Shown: positions 8,102 to 16,335, counted from the stretch's first letter. The stretch: 64,000 bases of DNA from Oceanobacillus polygoni (GCF_008304605.1 NZ_PIJY01000026.1:124001-188000), one strand, 5' to 3'. The notes: generated by a model not told the origin, from the letters alone. Translations and numbers: made by a program.

Positions 8102-8953
8102 TTATACCTCCGTTTCCAATTCTTGAATCGCTTGTCTGAGTTCTTCATCCGTTGGAACCCGTGAATGCCAATTGTGCGTATTTTCCATAAAGGAAACACC
8201 TTTTCCTTTTACTGTATTTGCAATAATCATTGTTGGTTTACCAGTAACATTCCGTGCTTCACTGAAGGCATTTGTAATTGCTTCGTGATGATGACCATCA
8301 ATTTCAATCACATACCATCCAAATGCTTCCCAACGCGCTTTCGGGTTAAAAGCAGGAATTTCACGCGTTTGATTTCCAGCGTCCCAGCCAAATTGTTGTA
8401 TCTTGTTGTTATCCAAAATAACAACAAGGTTATCTAAGTTATATTTCGATGCTACGTCAGCCGCTTCCCATACTTGACCTTCTTGTGATTCTCCGTCTCC
8501 AATCATGCAGTACGTGCGGAAGTTTTTATTTTGCAGCTTTGCTCCAAGTGCCATTCCAACAGCAGCTGAAATCCCCTGGCCAAGTGATCCTGTTGACATA
8601 TCGAGTCCAGGTAGGATCGTCATATCTGGATGTGCTTGTAGGCGCGAATTGATGGCATCAAATGTTTTTAGTTCTTCAATAGGAAAGTATCCTCGTAAAG
8701 CTAGTACTGGATATAACCCGATAGCAGAATGTCCTTTGGATAATACAAAACGATCCCTGTCTTCTCCATTTGGATCCTCGGTAGAAATGTTCATTTCATT
8801 AAAATATAGATTTGTCAACACATCGATAGCAGACATCGGCCCCCCGATATGTCCAGCTCCTGCATGATGGACAGTTTGAACAACTAGCTTTCTAGCTTCG
8901 ATTGACTTTTTTGTTAATAAATCTTTGCGTTCTTCTAGTAGCAATTCACTCAT
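8102..8953 (-). CDS. Transketolase, N-terminal subunit (thiamine diphosphate-binding)
   Basis: The 283-residue protein is the first half of a split transketolase. It has GAGHIGGPMSAIDVL near residue 33, LSKGHSAIGLYPVL, and the thiamine-diphosphate/metal motif that begins GDGESQEGQ (about 152) and ends with LDNNKIQQFG about 27 residues later. The ATG has GGAGG 7 bases upstream. A perfect 16-base LacI-type operator lies 35 bases ahead, so this gene, its partner and the aldehyde dehydrogenase are controlled with the inositol genes rather than being the housekeeping transketolase, which is normally a single chain of about 660 residues. The natural ketose donor is unknown; 2-deoxy-5-keto-gluconate is the proposal made here. 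Confidence 0.9.
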   Translation of the reverse strand: MSELLLEERKDLLTKKSIEARKLVVQTVHHAGAGHIGGPMSAIDVLTNLYFNEMNISTEDPNGEDRDRFVLSKGHSAIGLYPVLALRGYFPIEELKTFDAINSRLQAHPDMTILPGLDMSTGSLGQGISAAVGMALGAKLQNKNFRTYCMIGDGESQEGQVWEAADVASKYNLDNLVVILDNNKIQQFGWDAGNQTREIPAFNPKARWEAFGWYVIEIDGHHHEAITNAFSEARNVTGKPTMIIANTVKGKGVSFMENTHNWHSRVPTDEELRQAIQELETEV

Positions 8954-8987
8954 TGAAAACTCCTCCTTAAAGTTGGTGTTCTTTTTT

Positions 8988-9003
8988 GATTAAGCGCTTA
9001 ATC
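8988..9003. promoter_or_regulatory. LacI-type operator before the transketolase genes (perfect palindrome)
   Basis: GATTAAGCGCTTAATC is a perfect 16-base palindrome and the best copy of the regulon motif in the window. It lies 35 bases upstream of the transketolase N-subunit start. Confidence 0.75.
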
Positions 9004-9018
9004 AAATTAAGCAAATTT

Positions 9019-9044
9019 GCATTCGCCAATTGGTTGGCGGATGC
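9019..9044. other. Strong hairpin upstream of the transketolase operator
   Basis: The arms GCATTCGCCAA (9019-9029) and TTGGCGGATGC (9034-9044) pair with one mismatch around a four-base loop. It lies between a second hairpin (9059-9091) and the operator; no T-run follows. Confidence 0.5.
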
Positions 9045-9058
9045 TTTGTTGTGCATAT

Positions 9059-9091
9059 GCAGATAGGAAAGGTTTACGTTTTCCTATCTGC
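9059..9091. terminator. Hairpin after the second IolG-like gene
   Basis: The 12-base arms GCAGATAGGAAA (9059-9070) and TTTCCTATCTGC (9080-9091) are perfectly complementary. It starts 11 bases after the upstream gene's stop on the minus strand, but no U-tract follows in that direction. With the hairpin at 9019 it may slow or end transcription, or protect the 3' end of the upstream mRNA. Confidence 0.45.
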
Positions 9092-9101
9092 GTTTAGTTA
9101 A

Positions 9102-10136
9102 CTAAATAACACTTTTTTCAATACTGTTTTTCAACTCTACTTCCTTACCTGATAAGTAAGACTCTGTTGCAGCTGCAGCAATTTCTAATGCTGCTTTTCC
9201 ATCAACTGCCGTACATAGTGGCGCCTGGTCTTGTAGTAAAGAATCAATAAAATGAATCATCTCAAGTAAATAAGCATTTTTAAATCGGGATGGGAAGTCT
9301 TGAATTAAGTCATGTGTGCTTCCATTAGGTGTCAGTAATTTGACATCGGTAGATCGCATCGAACCTATTTGGATCGCTCCCTCTGTTCCAACTACTTCTC
9401 CTCGAATATCATAGGCGTATGGAGCGATGCGCATCGTTTCGACATCGCCTGTTGCACCACCATCGAATGTTAGGTAAGTGAAGCCTTGGTCAACATCATT
9501 GTATTTCTTCATAAATTGATTGGATTCAAGTAAAATGTTCCCTCCAGATTGAACAGATGTCACATCTTGATTCATCAAAAAGCGTGCAATATCATAATCA
9601 TGGATCGCTACATCTAAGAAAATACCACCACTGTATTTAATAAATTCCTCATGTGGAACATTTCCATCTCGACTTGCAGCTTTAAAGTATAATGGTTTCC
9701 CGATGTCTCCTGCTTCAATTCTTCTTTTTGCTTCTGCATAAGCAGGGTCGAATCTTCTCATGAAGCCAACTTGACAGAATACATTTTCTTGTTGAAGTAC
9801 AGCAATGACTTCATCGGCATCGTTTAGTTCTTGTGTTAATGGTTTTTCAACAAATATATGTTTGCCATTTTTAGCAGCACGTTTAATTAGTTCTGCATGT
9901 GTAGCCGTAGGTGTTACAATGACAACTGCATCAATTTGATCATCATGGAATGCTACATCCGGATCCCTGGACCAATTAGCTACGCCAAGTTCTTTTGCAA
10001 CTTCTTCTGCTCTTCCTTCCATTGGATCAATGACCGTAACAAGCTCTGCACCTTTTACTTTATGCGCTAAATTTTCAGCATGCCAGTATCCTAGTCTTCC
10101 TAGACCAAGTACCGCACAACGGATTACTTCTTGCAT
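9102..10136 (-). CDS. IolG-like inositol dehydrogenase (Gfo/Idh/MocA family), second copy
   Basis: The 344-residue protein has the Rossmann motif VLGLGRLGYWHAEN, the EKP lysine (about 99), and FLDVAIHDYDIARF with the catalytic Asp/His pair. The segment GYRGEVVGTEG-like (IRGEVVGTEGAIQIGS) marks the inositol dehydrogenase clade. It is very similar to the product of 14059-15057 (shared VGFMRRFDPAYA, KRRIE, DIGKPLYFK), so the two arose by duplication. Likely reactions are oxidation of scyllo-, D-chiro- or myo-inositol, or redox exchange between inososes with NAD(P). It follows iolE by 36 bases and is the last gene of the iolG-like/iolD/iolB/iolE transcript. AAGGAAG precedes the ATG. Confidence 0.85.
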   Translation of the reverse strand: MQEVIRCAVLGLGRLGYWHAENLAHKVKGAELVTVIDPMEGRAEEVAKELGVANWSRDPDVAFHDDQIDAVVIVTPTATHAELIKRAAKNGKHIFVEKPLTQELNDADEVIAVLQQENVFCQVGFMRRFDPAYAEAKRRIEAGDIGKPLYFKAASRDGNVPHEEFIKYSGGIFLDVAIHDYDIARFLMNQDVTSVQSGGNILLESNQFMKKYNDVDQGFTYLTFDGGATGDVETMRIAPYAYDIRGEVVGTEGAIQIGSMRSTDVKLLTPNGSTHDLIQDFPSRFKNAYLLEMIHFIDSLLQDQAPLCTAVDGKAALEIAAAATESYLSGKEVELKNSIEKSVI

Positions 10137-10172
10137 AGTCTTCTTCCTTTCTCACATCAAGTCTCTTATTCT

Positions 10173-11108
10173 TTATATTTTTGTCATATTAGCAGCTTTT
10201 ATTTTCCCGATTGTATCAATAATAAATTCCTTTGATTTTTTTGCATATTCATATGGATTATGATCGATCGGATCTTGTTCTCCCTCTATTAGCGCCCAGC
10301 CTGAATAATTATTTTCGATTAAGGTTTTAAAGATAGGTTCAAAATCAAGTACGCCATCACCTGGTACTGTAAATAAACCACTTCGAATTGATTTTCTAAT
10401 CCCAAACTTCTCTTTTCTCGCTCTCTCGAGTACATCTTGTCGTACATCCTTTAGATGGACATATTTCACACGATCGATATACTTTTCAAGAAGTTTTACT
10501 GGGTCGTTTCCACCATAGTATCCATGACCAGTATCATAGAGAAGTGAGACAAGATTCTTATCTGTCATTTCCATTAATTGATCGATTTCTTCTGGCTGCT
10601 CCACGACCGTACCTGCATGGTGATGATAAACAAGATCCATACCATTTTCTTTAGCAATTTCTCCTGCTTTATTTAGTCCTTCAACTACGTATTTCCATCC
10701 ATCACTGTCTAGTCGATTTACATAGGTTTCATCCTGACCACGTCTTGGATCTTGGTTTAATATCGACCCACCAATTTCCGCGGTACTAATCACTTTACAT
10801 CCAAATTCTTTTAAATATTCAACATGGGCACGATAGGATTTTAGTTCTTCTTTATGCCTTTTTGAATCCGAAAAAAGAACAGATTTCCATTGTGTCGTTA
10901 ACTGCAAATCATGGTGATTTAGAGCTTTTTTAAGTTCCAGTTTGTCTGTAGGAAACTTTCGACTGATTTCCGTTCCTTTAAAGCCTAAAGCTGCAATCTC
11001 TCCCATTACCTGTTCATGCGTATAAAAATCACCATGCTCTAACACATCTTCGCCAACCCAATTAATTGGGTGGATTCCTACTTGAAATGACACTTGCTCT
11101 AAGCTCAT
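10173..11108 (-). CDS. iolE: Inosose dehydratase
   Basis: The 311-residue TIM barrel matches myo-inosose-2 dehydratase, which removes water from 2-keto-myo-inositol to give 3D-trihydroxycyclohexane-1,2-dione. Recognisable stretches are FQVGIHPINWV at the N-terminus, DSDGWKYVVEGLNKAGE, DLVYHHHAGTVVE, LLYDTGHGYYGG with a metal Asp, VKYVHLKDVRQDVL and the metal Glu in WALIEGEQD. Length is normal for the family (about 300). The ATG has GGAAGGG 7 bases upstream. It lies between iolB and the second IolG-like gene. The 171-base gap before it holds several hairpins. Confidence 0.93.
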   Translation of the reverse strand: MSLEQVSFQVGIHPINWVGEDVLEHGDFYTHEQVMGEIAALGFKGTEISRKFPTDKLELKKALNHHDLQLTTQWKSVLFSDSKRHKEELKSYRAHVEYLKEFGCKVISTAEIGGSILNQDPRRGQDETYVNRLDSDGWKYVVEGLNKAGEIAKENGMDLVYHHHAGTVVEQPEEIDQLMEMTDKNLVSLLYDTGHGYYGGNDPVKLLEKYIDRVKYVHLKDVRQDVLERARKEKFGIRKSIRSGLFTVPGDGVLDFEPIFKTLIENNYSGWALIEGEQDPIDHNPYEYAKKSKEFIIDTIGKIKAANMTKI

Positions 11109-11279
11109 CTTTACCCTTCCTTCCCTGTAAAGAAATTAGAATGAGGCTACCCCTTAAGGGCGATTTAATCTTGACTAATAAGAAAGTATAAAACTTTCCA
11201 ATTTGCATAAGTGCAACTAAGACATTCACCGAATGCCTGGCGAATACCAAGTTTTCTAAGAGATAGCCTCCTATGTTTT
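11109..11279. other. Structured gap between iolB and iolE
   Basis: The gap contains GAGGCTA (11143-11149) able to pair with TAGCCTC (11264-11270), and between them a GAAAGT/ACTTTC hairpin near 11180-11200 and an ATTCACC/GGCGAAT hairpin near 11224-11245. On the minus strand this is the leader of iolE. No gene, terminator T-run or known riboswitch was recognised. Confidence 0.4.
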
Positions 11280-12092
11280 CTAATTTTTAGCTAATAACCA
11301 TTCATGATCTTTATCATTGGTAAATTTCCACTCCCGAACTGGTCCTGCCATCACGTTCAAGTAATACAATTTGTATCCTGGTGGGTTTGAAACTGGATGG
11401 TATCCTTTTGGTACTAGTACCAATTCACCATCTCGAACAATAATCGTTTCATCCAATGATTTATCATCTGTATACACCCGCTGGATGGCAAATGCATTTT
11501 CAGGTGAGTTCGTTTTATGATAATACGTTTCTTCTAAATAACTTTCATTTGGTAAGTTCTCTTCATCATGCTTGTGTGGTGGGTAACTCGACCAGTTACC
11601 TTCTGGTGTAAACACTTCAAAGACGAATAAACTATCAGCTGGCTTATCGGCAGGAAGAACATTATGGATCTCTCGCTCTAAACTACCATACCCACGTCTT
11701 GCTACAGCAACATCTTCTGGTGTTATTAATCGTGCTTCATATGTTCCTTTTCCAGGTGCTGTACAAACAGCAATCTCTAAATCTGTTAGGGCTTTTAACG
11801 CTACTTTATCATCGCAAGATACATAGACTGTGTAAGCTGGTGAATCATCAAACACGCTCATTCTTTTCCCGATATTGTCCCAGGATTTTGAGTTTGTAGA
11901 AGCGTCCGCTCTCCCTGTAAGAAGTACCACTGCAACTTCTAAATCACCTGTTTCTTTCTCAAAAGATTGCCCTGCTTTTAGCTGATACACTTCAAAGCCG
12001 ACATATTTCCAACCAGCATCCTCTGGCGATACTTTTATGATATTTCCATCTTGATCCGGTGTTTTCTTTGGTTTTATAAGTAATTCTGACAT
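11280..12092 (-). CDS. iolB: 5-deoxy-glucuronate isomerase
   Basis: The 270-residue double-cupin protein matches IolB, which converts 5-deoxy-D-glucuronate into 2-deoxy-5-keto-D-gluconate. Clear family stretches are SSYPPHKHDEENLPNESYLEE, LEETYYHKTNS with metal-binding His and Glu, and LVLVPKGYHPVSNPPGY followed by YYLNVMAGP. The start is ATG at 12092, with AGGAGG 6 bases upstream; the longer upstream extension has no ribosome site. The gene follows iolD by 40 bases and the start of IolB is the next cistron in the same transcript. Its product is the branch point discussed for the transketolase hypothesis. Confidence 0.94.
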   Translation of the reverse strand: MSELLIKPKKTPDQDGNIIKVSPEDAGWKYVGFEVYQLKAGQSFEKETGDLEVAVVLLTGRADASTNSKSWDNIGKRMSVFDDSPAYTVYVSCDDKVALKALTDLEIAVCTAPGKGTYEARLITPEDVAVARRGYGSLEREIHNVLPADKPADSLFVFEVFTPEGNWSSYPPHKHDEENLPNESYLEETYYHKTNSPENAFAIQRVYTDDKSLDETIIVRDGELVLVPKGYHPVSNPPGYKLYYLNVMAGPVREWKFTNDKDHEWLLAKN

Positions 12093-12132
12093 GTTCATCC
12101 TCCTCGTAGTATCTTTAAATTCCATTTGAATA

Positions 12133-14037
12133 CTAATACTTCCTAGCTTGATTCAATTTATCTTCCATATTCTCAAAAGCATTTTGTACCGTTTTACTAT
12201 TTGAAACCTCGGCTACACCTAGTCGCCACCAAGAATCATATCCTGTTACCTTACTCGGAAGTGTCTTCACATGAATAAGAGTTGATATTGTATCTTGTTT
12301 CGCCTTTGCCAATGCGTCACGAAACTCTTCTACTGTATTGGCTGTATATCCTTTCGCTCCAAGACTTCTTGCATGAGCGGCAAAATCCATTTCCATATAG
12401 TTACCACTTAATTGATTTGTCTCTTTTTCACGGTAGCGAAACTCATTTCCGAAACCTTCACTTCCCTGACCTACTTGCAATCCATGAATACATTGGAATC
12501 CATGATTATCAAATAAGATAATATTAATCTTCTTATTCTCCTGAAGGCTTGTGACAAGTTCCGAATGCAACATAAGGTAACCACCATCTCCTTGAAGCGC
12601 ATATGCTTCACGTTCTGGCTCAGCCATTTTAATTCCTAGTGCTGCTTGAACTTCATACCCCATCGTGGAAAAGCCATATTCCATGTGATACGTTTTCGGA
12701 TGTGTGCTTCTCCATAATTTGAGGAGATCGCCTGGTAAGCTCCCAGCAGCACATGTGATAATATCTTTTTCATCGATAAATTTGTTTAACTCACCGATTA
12801 CTTGCGATTGTTCCAAACCTTCCTCACTCTTCAAATTAAACAAGCGATCGACTTCGTTATCCCATGCTTCTTTCAAAGACTCAAGTTCCTTTTCATCATG
12901 AGCAGCCTTGTAATTTTCTTTCTTCAATTGCTGTTCTAGTAGAGTTAAGGCTACTTTCGCATCGGATACAAGCATTTGTGATTCCATTTTCATTGCATCC
13001 AACGAACTAACATTAATGCTTACAAATTCTACATCTGGATTTTGGAATGCTACTTTCGATGCTGTCGAAAAGTCTGTTAACCTTGTTCCAACAGCAATAA
13101 TTAAATCCGCATCTTTAGCTAGAACATTGGATGCTTTGGATCCATTTGCACCAACGCCACCCATATACATTGGATGATTCCATGCAATTGCACTTTTTCC
13201 TGCCTGTGTTTCACCAACAGGGATTTGGAAGTTTTCTGCAAACTGCTTTAATTCTTCTGTAGCGAGGGAATAATGAACACCGCCACCAGCAATAATAAAT
13301 GGTTTTTTCTTGGATTTGATCAATTCTACCGCTCGATCGATAGCCACTTCACTTGGCCTTCTTCTCTCCAGCAGATGTACACGCTTTTTAAAGAACTCTG
13401 CCGGATAATCATAAGCTTCTGCCTGCACATCTTGTGGCAATGCTAATGTTACAGCCCCTGTATCAACTGGATCTGTTAGAACTCGCATCGCATTTAAAGC
13501 TGCTGTCATTAGTTGTTCTGGTCTGACAATTCGATCCCAGTACTTGCTCACCGCTTTAAAAGAGTCTGTTGCAGACATCGTATAATCACTTGGATCTTCA
13601 ATTTGTTGAAGAACAGGATCTGGCTGTCTTGTAGCAAAGTTATCACTTGGAAGTAGAAGTACTGGAATACGGTTAACCGTTGCCGTTCCAGCTGCCGTCA
13701 CCATGTTTAAAGCACCCGGTCCAATTGATGTCGTACATGCATAAATTTCTAAGCGATTTTTTTGTTTGGCATACGCTGTAGCAGTATGTACCATTCCTTG
13801 TTCATTTTTTCCTTGAATAAGGGTGATATCACTTTCCTGTCTTTCCAGTGCTTCAGCTAAACCAGTTGCATTTCCATGTCCGAAGATCCCGAACATCCCT
13901 TTAATGAATTTTCTCTCTTTCCCATCCACTTCAATGTATTGATTGTCTAGGAATTTCAACAAAGCCTGTGCCATCGTTAAACGAATCGTTTTCTTTTTTG
14001 TCTCTGTTTTTTCATTTGCATAACGGATCGCTTCCAT
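12133..14037 (-). CDS. iolD: 3D-(3,5/4)-trihydroxycyclohexane-1,2-dione hydrolase
   Basis: The 634-residue thiamine-diphosphate enzyme is IolD, which opens the cyclohexanedione ring to 5-deoxy-glucuronate. It has MFGIFGHGNATGLAEAL near residue 48, the catalytic Glu region LIQGKNEQGMVHTA, a central Rossmann-like domain, and the cofactor motif QGDGGYLMLHSEL (about 477) ending near NIILFDNHGFQ. Length is normal for IolD (about 640). GGAGG lies 9 bases before the ATG. It follows an IolG-like gene by 21 bases and is followed by iolB, the classical order of early inositol breakdown in Bacillus. Confidence 0.95.
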   Translation of the reverse strand: MEAIRYANEKTETKKKTIRLTMAQALLKFLDNQYIEVDGKERKFIKGMFGIFGHGNATGLAEALERQESDITLIQGKNEQGMVHTATAYAKQKNRLEIYACTTSIGPGALNMVTAAGTATVNRIPVLLLPSDNFATRQPDPVLQQIEDPSDYTMSATDSFKAVSKYWDRIVRPEQLMTAALNAMRVLTDPVDTGAVTLALPQDVQAEAYDYPAEFFKKRVHLLERRRPSEVAIDRAVELIKSKKKPFIIAGGGVHYSLATEELKQFAENFQIPVGETQAGKSAIAWNHPMYMGGVGANGSKASNVLAKDADLIIAVGTRLTDFSTASKVAFQNPDVEFVSINVSSLDAMKMESQMLVSDAKVALTLLEQQLKKENYKAAHDEKELESLKEAWDNEVDRLFNLKSEEGLEQSQVIGELNKFIDEKDIITCAAGSLPGDLLKLWRSTHPKTYHMEYGFSTMGYEVQAALGIKMAEPEREAYALQGDGGYLMLHSELVTSLQENKKINIILFDNHGFQCIHGLQVGQGSEGFGNEFRYREKETNQLSGNYMEMDFAAHARSLGAKGYTANTVEEFRDALAKAKQDTISTLIHVKTLPSKVTGYDSWWRLGVAEVSNSKTVQNAFENMEDKLNQARKY

Positions 14038-14058
14038 CGTTCATTTCCTCCCTACTTT

Positions 14059-15057
14059 TTATAAATAGACTACTTCCTGTTTTTTAAAAGACTCTGTTGC
14101 TGCAACAGCTACCTCAAGGGACCTTTTTCCATCAACTTCATCCACGAGTGGTTTTACATTATTTTGTATACATTCAATAAAGTGAGCGACTTCTTCAAGA
14201 AAGGCATCTTCAAACTTCGTAATAAAATCTGGAATATTGTCATGATAGCTATTATTATTTTTTAAGAGAATATTGTTGTGATGTTGTAGTGAACCAATCT
14301 GAATGGAACCTTCTGTACCGACTACCTCTCCACGAATATCATAGCCAAAGGTCGAGTTTCTGCTACCTTCCACATGTGCAGTCGTACCATTTTGAAACGT
14401 TAATACCGTAACCGATTGATCCACATCCCCATACTTTTTCATAAATGGATGAACAAGTACTTCACCAAACGATTGCACTGATTTCACTTCATCTCCCATT
14501 AAAAATCTAGCAATATCGTAATCATGAATACTTAAATCTAGAAAAATACCACCACTCGTTTTAATATAGGACTCTGGAGGAGAACCTGGGTCTCGGCTTA
14601 GACCTTTAAAATAAAGCGGCTTTCCAATATCACCTTGTTCAATTCTTCGTTTTGCCCCTGCATATGCGGGATCAAACCTTCTCATGAACCCTACTTGACA
14701 GAAGACACCGTTACGTTTCACCTCTTCGATGACCTCAGTCGCCTCTTCCAACGTTTCAGTTATTGGCTTATCTACAAATATGTGCTTTTTACTTTTTGCC
14801 GCTCGAATAATTAAGTCGGCATGGGTTTTCGTTGGAGTCACAATAATTACTGCATCAATCGTCGGATCTTCAAACACTTCTTGTGGATTGTTCGTCCATC
14901 TATTGACACCTAATTCTGCAGCTGCTCTTTTGGCACTTTCCTCTCTTGATGCTACAACAGCAACAATTTCGGCATCCTTCACTCTCGTTGCAACATTCTT
15001 TGCATGAACGATACCAAGTCTCCCCACTCCAATAACAGCACAGCGAACATTACTCAC
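14059..15057 (-). CDS. IolG-like inositol dehydrogenase (Gfo/Idh/MocA family), first gene of the iolD transcript
   Basis: The 332-residue protein has VIGVGRLGIVHAKN, a DKP variant of the usual EKP lysine motif (FVDKPITE), and FLDLSIHDYDIARF with the catalytic Asp and His. The IRGEVVGTEGSIQIGS segment is shared with the dehydrogenase at 9102-10136, its close paralogue. It probably oxidises an inositol isomer or reduces an inosose with NAD(P). The start is GTG at 15057, with AAAGGTAG about 10 bases upstream. A LacI-type operator lies 46 bases ahead, so it is the first gene of the set that includes iolD, iolB and iolE. Glu to Asp in EKP is conservative and does not remove the lysine. Confidence 0.85.
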   Translation of the reverse strand: MSNVRCAVIGVGRLGIVHAKNVATRVKDAEIVAVVASREESAKRAAAELGVNRWTNNPQEVFEDPTIDAVIIVTPTKTHADLIIRAAKSKKHIFVDKPITETLEEATEVIEEVKRNGVFCQVGFMRRFDPAYAGAKRRIEQGDIGKPLYFKGLSRDPGSPPESYIKTSGGIFLDLSIHDYDIARFLMGDEVKSVQSFGEVLVHPFMKKYGDVDQSVTVLTFQNGTTAHVEGSRNSTFGYDIRGEVVGTEGSIQIGSLQHHNNILLKNNNSYHDNIPDFITKFEDAFLEEVAHFIECIQNNVKPLVDEVDGKRSLEVAVAATESFKKQEVVYL

Positions 15058-15102
15058 TTTATCACTACCTTTACGAGGTCAATTTTGAAAATGGCTTATT
15101 CA

Positions 15103-15115
15103 ATTAAGCGCTTTC
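15103..15115. promoter_or_regulatory. LacI-type operator before the iolG-like/iolD/iolB/iolE transcript
   Basis: ATTAAGCGCTTTC carries the AAGCGCTT core (15106-15113), between the kinase stop and the dehydrogenase start. Confidence 0.68.
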
Positions 15116-15132
15116 TTAAAAGGTTAATTTTT

Positions 15133-16335
15133 TTATATGACGCGTTGATAAATCGGAAGTCCCCTCTGCATTGGAACACCCATCTCTCCTTCGATAATCG
15201 GAAATGCATACGCTTTAAATTCATTCGTCATTGTATTTTCTTTGTCATTATACCAGTTCCTAGGTACAAGCTTTTCCTTCCCAGCAACTTCACTTAGTTT
15301 TACTGTTTCATAGAACACATGATAGTCTTTACTATCTAGGTCTCTTTTCAATCCAACCATCACACTAGTGAAATCTAAATTAGCAAGTAAAACAGCATGT
15401 AATCCTAATTTATATGCTTCATCTACATCCGTTTTTGAAGCATGTGTCATACTGCTTCTTTGCCAAACACTAGCTGTCATGTAACGCGTTTTAATACCAG
15501 CCTGCTCCTCGATATTCTCTTTTAAAAATGAGGAGACACCGCCTAGCTTGGGTCTACCTAACGTATCATACTCCAAGTCTTCGTAAACTAACTGTCCATT
15601 TTGCTTACGAATCCCTTCTGCCGCTACGAGAATCGTATTTCTTTTTTCTTGGTGTGATTTTGTAACTTTAGCTAGACATTCGTCAAATTGAAATGGAACT
15701 TCAGGAATGTAAATTAACAGTTGACTGTCTTCTTGCAATGCATCTTCTGCCAAGGAACATGCTCCAGCAAGCCACCCCGTATGTCTACCCATCGTTTCAA
15801 TAATCGTTATTCCATTACTCTCTGGATAACTAACCATATCCATATTTACATCAATAACAGATGTCGCTAAAAACTTTGCCGTACTACCATATCCTGGTGA
15901 GTGATCCGTACCGACTAAATCATTATCAATGGATTTCGGAACACCGATTACAGTAAGTTCATAATTGGCATGTTTTGCCGCATCATCTATCATTTTTGCG
16001 ACATTCATCGAACCATTTCCACCAATATAGAAAAAATAACGGATGTCATTCTTTTTAAGAATATGAATTATTTTTTCGAGATCTGTTTCTTTTAATTTAT
16101 AACGCCATGTTCCGAGTGCTGCACCAGGAGTCCAGCGCAATTGATAACGTTCACTGATCGATAAGGTTGTTAATGGAACAAATTCTTCATGTAGTAAACC
16201 ATATATACCACCGACAGCTCCATAAATTTCTCCGGTAAATGGATTGCTGGATATTCCATCAATAATACCAATGAGCGAATTATTAATGACTGCTGTGGGA
16301 CCACCTGATTGAACAATCATACTATTCCCCTGCAC
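15133..16335 (-). CDS. 6-phosphofructokinase-family enzyme, probably pyrophosphate-type
   Basis: The 400-residue protein belongs to the PfkA superfamily: IVQSGGPTAVINNSL at the N-terminus, AVGGIYGLL, IGGNGSMNVAKM, PKSIDNDLVGTDHSPGYGS, and IIETMGRHTGWLAGA. Phosphofructokinases phosphorylate the hydroxymethyl group beside the keto carbon of a ketose phosphate. Lys in PKSIDND, in place of Gly in ATP enzymes, points to pyrophosphate as donor. GGNGS, where most enzymes have GGDGS or GGDDS, is unusual. GTG at 16335 with GGGGGA 5 bases upstream is the likely start. It is first in the inositol block and has its own operator. Roles could be sedoheptulose-7-phosphate or fructose-6-phosphate phosphorylation beside the transketolase, or phosphorylation of 2-deoxy-5-keto-gluconate in place of IolC; none is proven. 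Confidence 0.8.
   Translation of the reverse strand: MQGNSMIVQSGGPTAVINNSLIGIIDGISSNPFTGEIYGAVGGIYGLLHEEFVPLTTLSISERYQLRWTPGAALGTWRYKLKETDLEKIIHILKKNDIRYFFYIGGNGSMNVAKMIDDAAKHANYELTVIGVPKSIDNDLVGTDHSPGYGSTAKFLATSVIDVNMDMVSYPESNGITIIETMGRHTGWLAGACSLAEDALQEDSQLLIYIPEVPFQFDECLAKVTKSHQEKRNTILVAAEGIRKQNGQLVYEDLEYDTLGRPKLGGVSSFLKENIEEQAGIKTRYMTASVWQRSSMTHASKTDVDEAYKLGLHAVLLANLDFTSVMVGLKRDLDSKDYHVFYETVKLSEVAGKEKLVPRNWYNDKENTMTNEFKAYAFPIIEGEMGVPMQRGLPIYQRVI

Noticed and set aside
11062-11250. A 62-codon minus-strand frame between iolB and iolE
   Set aside because: It overlaps the start of iolE, has no ribosome site and its translation is not protein-like.
5624-16335. The split transketolase, isomerase-like proteins and aldehyde dehydrogenase as a sulfoquinovose (sulfo-transketolase) cluster
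   Set aside because: IolB, IolD and IolE are unmistakable and no sulfoquinovosidase or sulfonate-specific exporter was seen.
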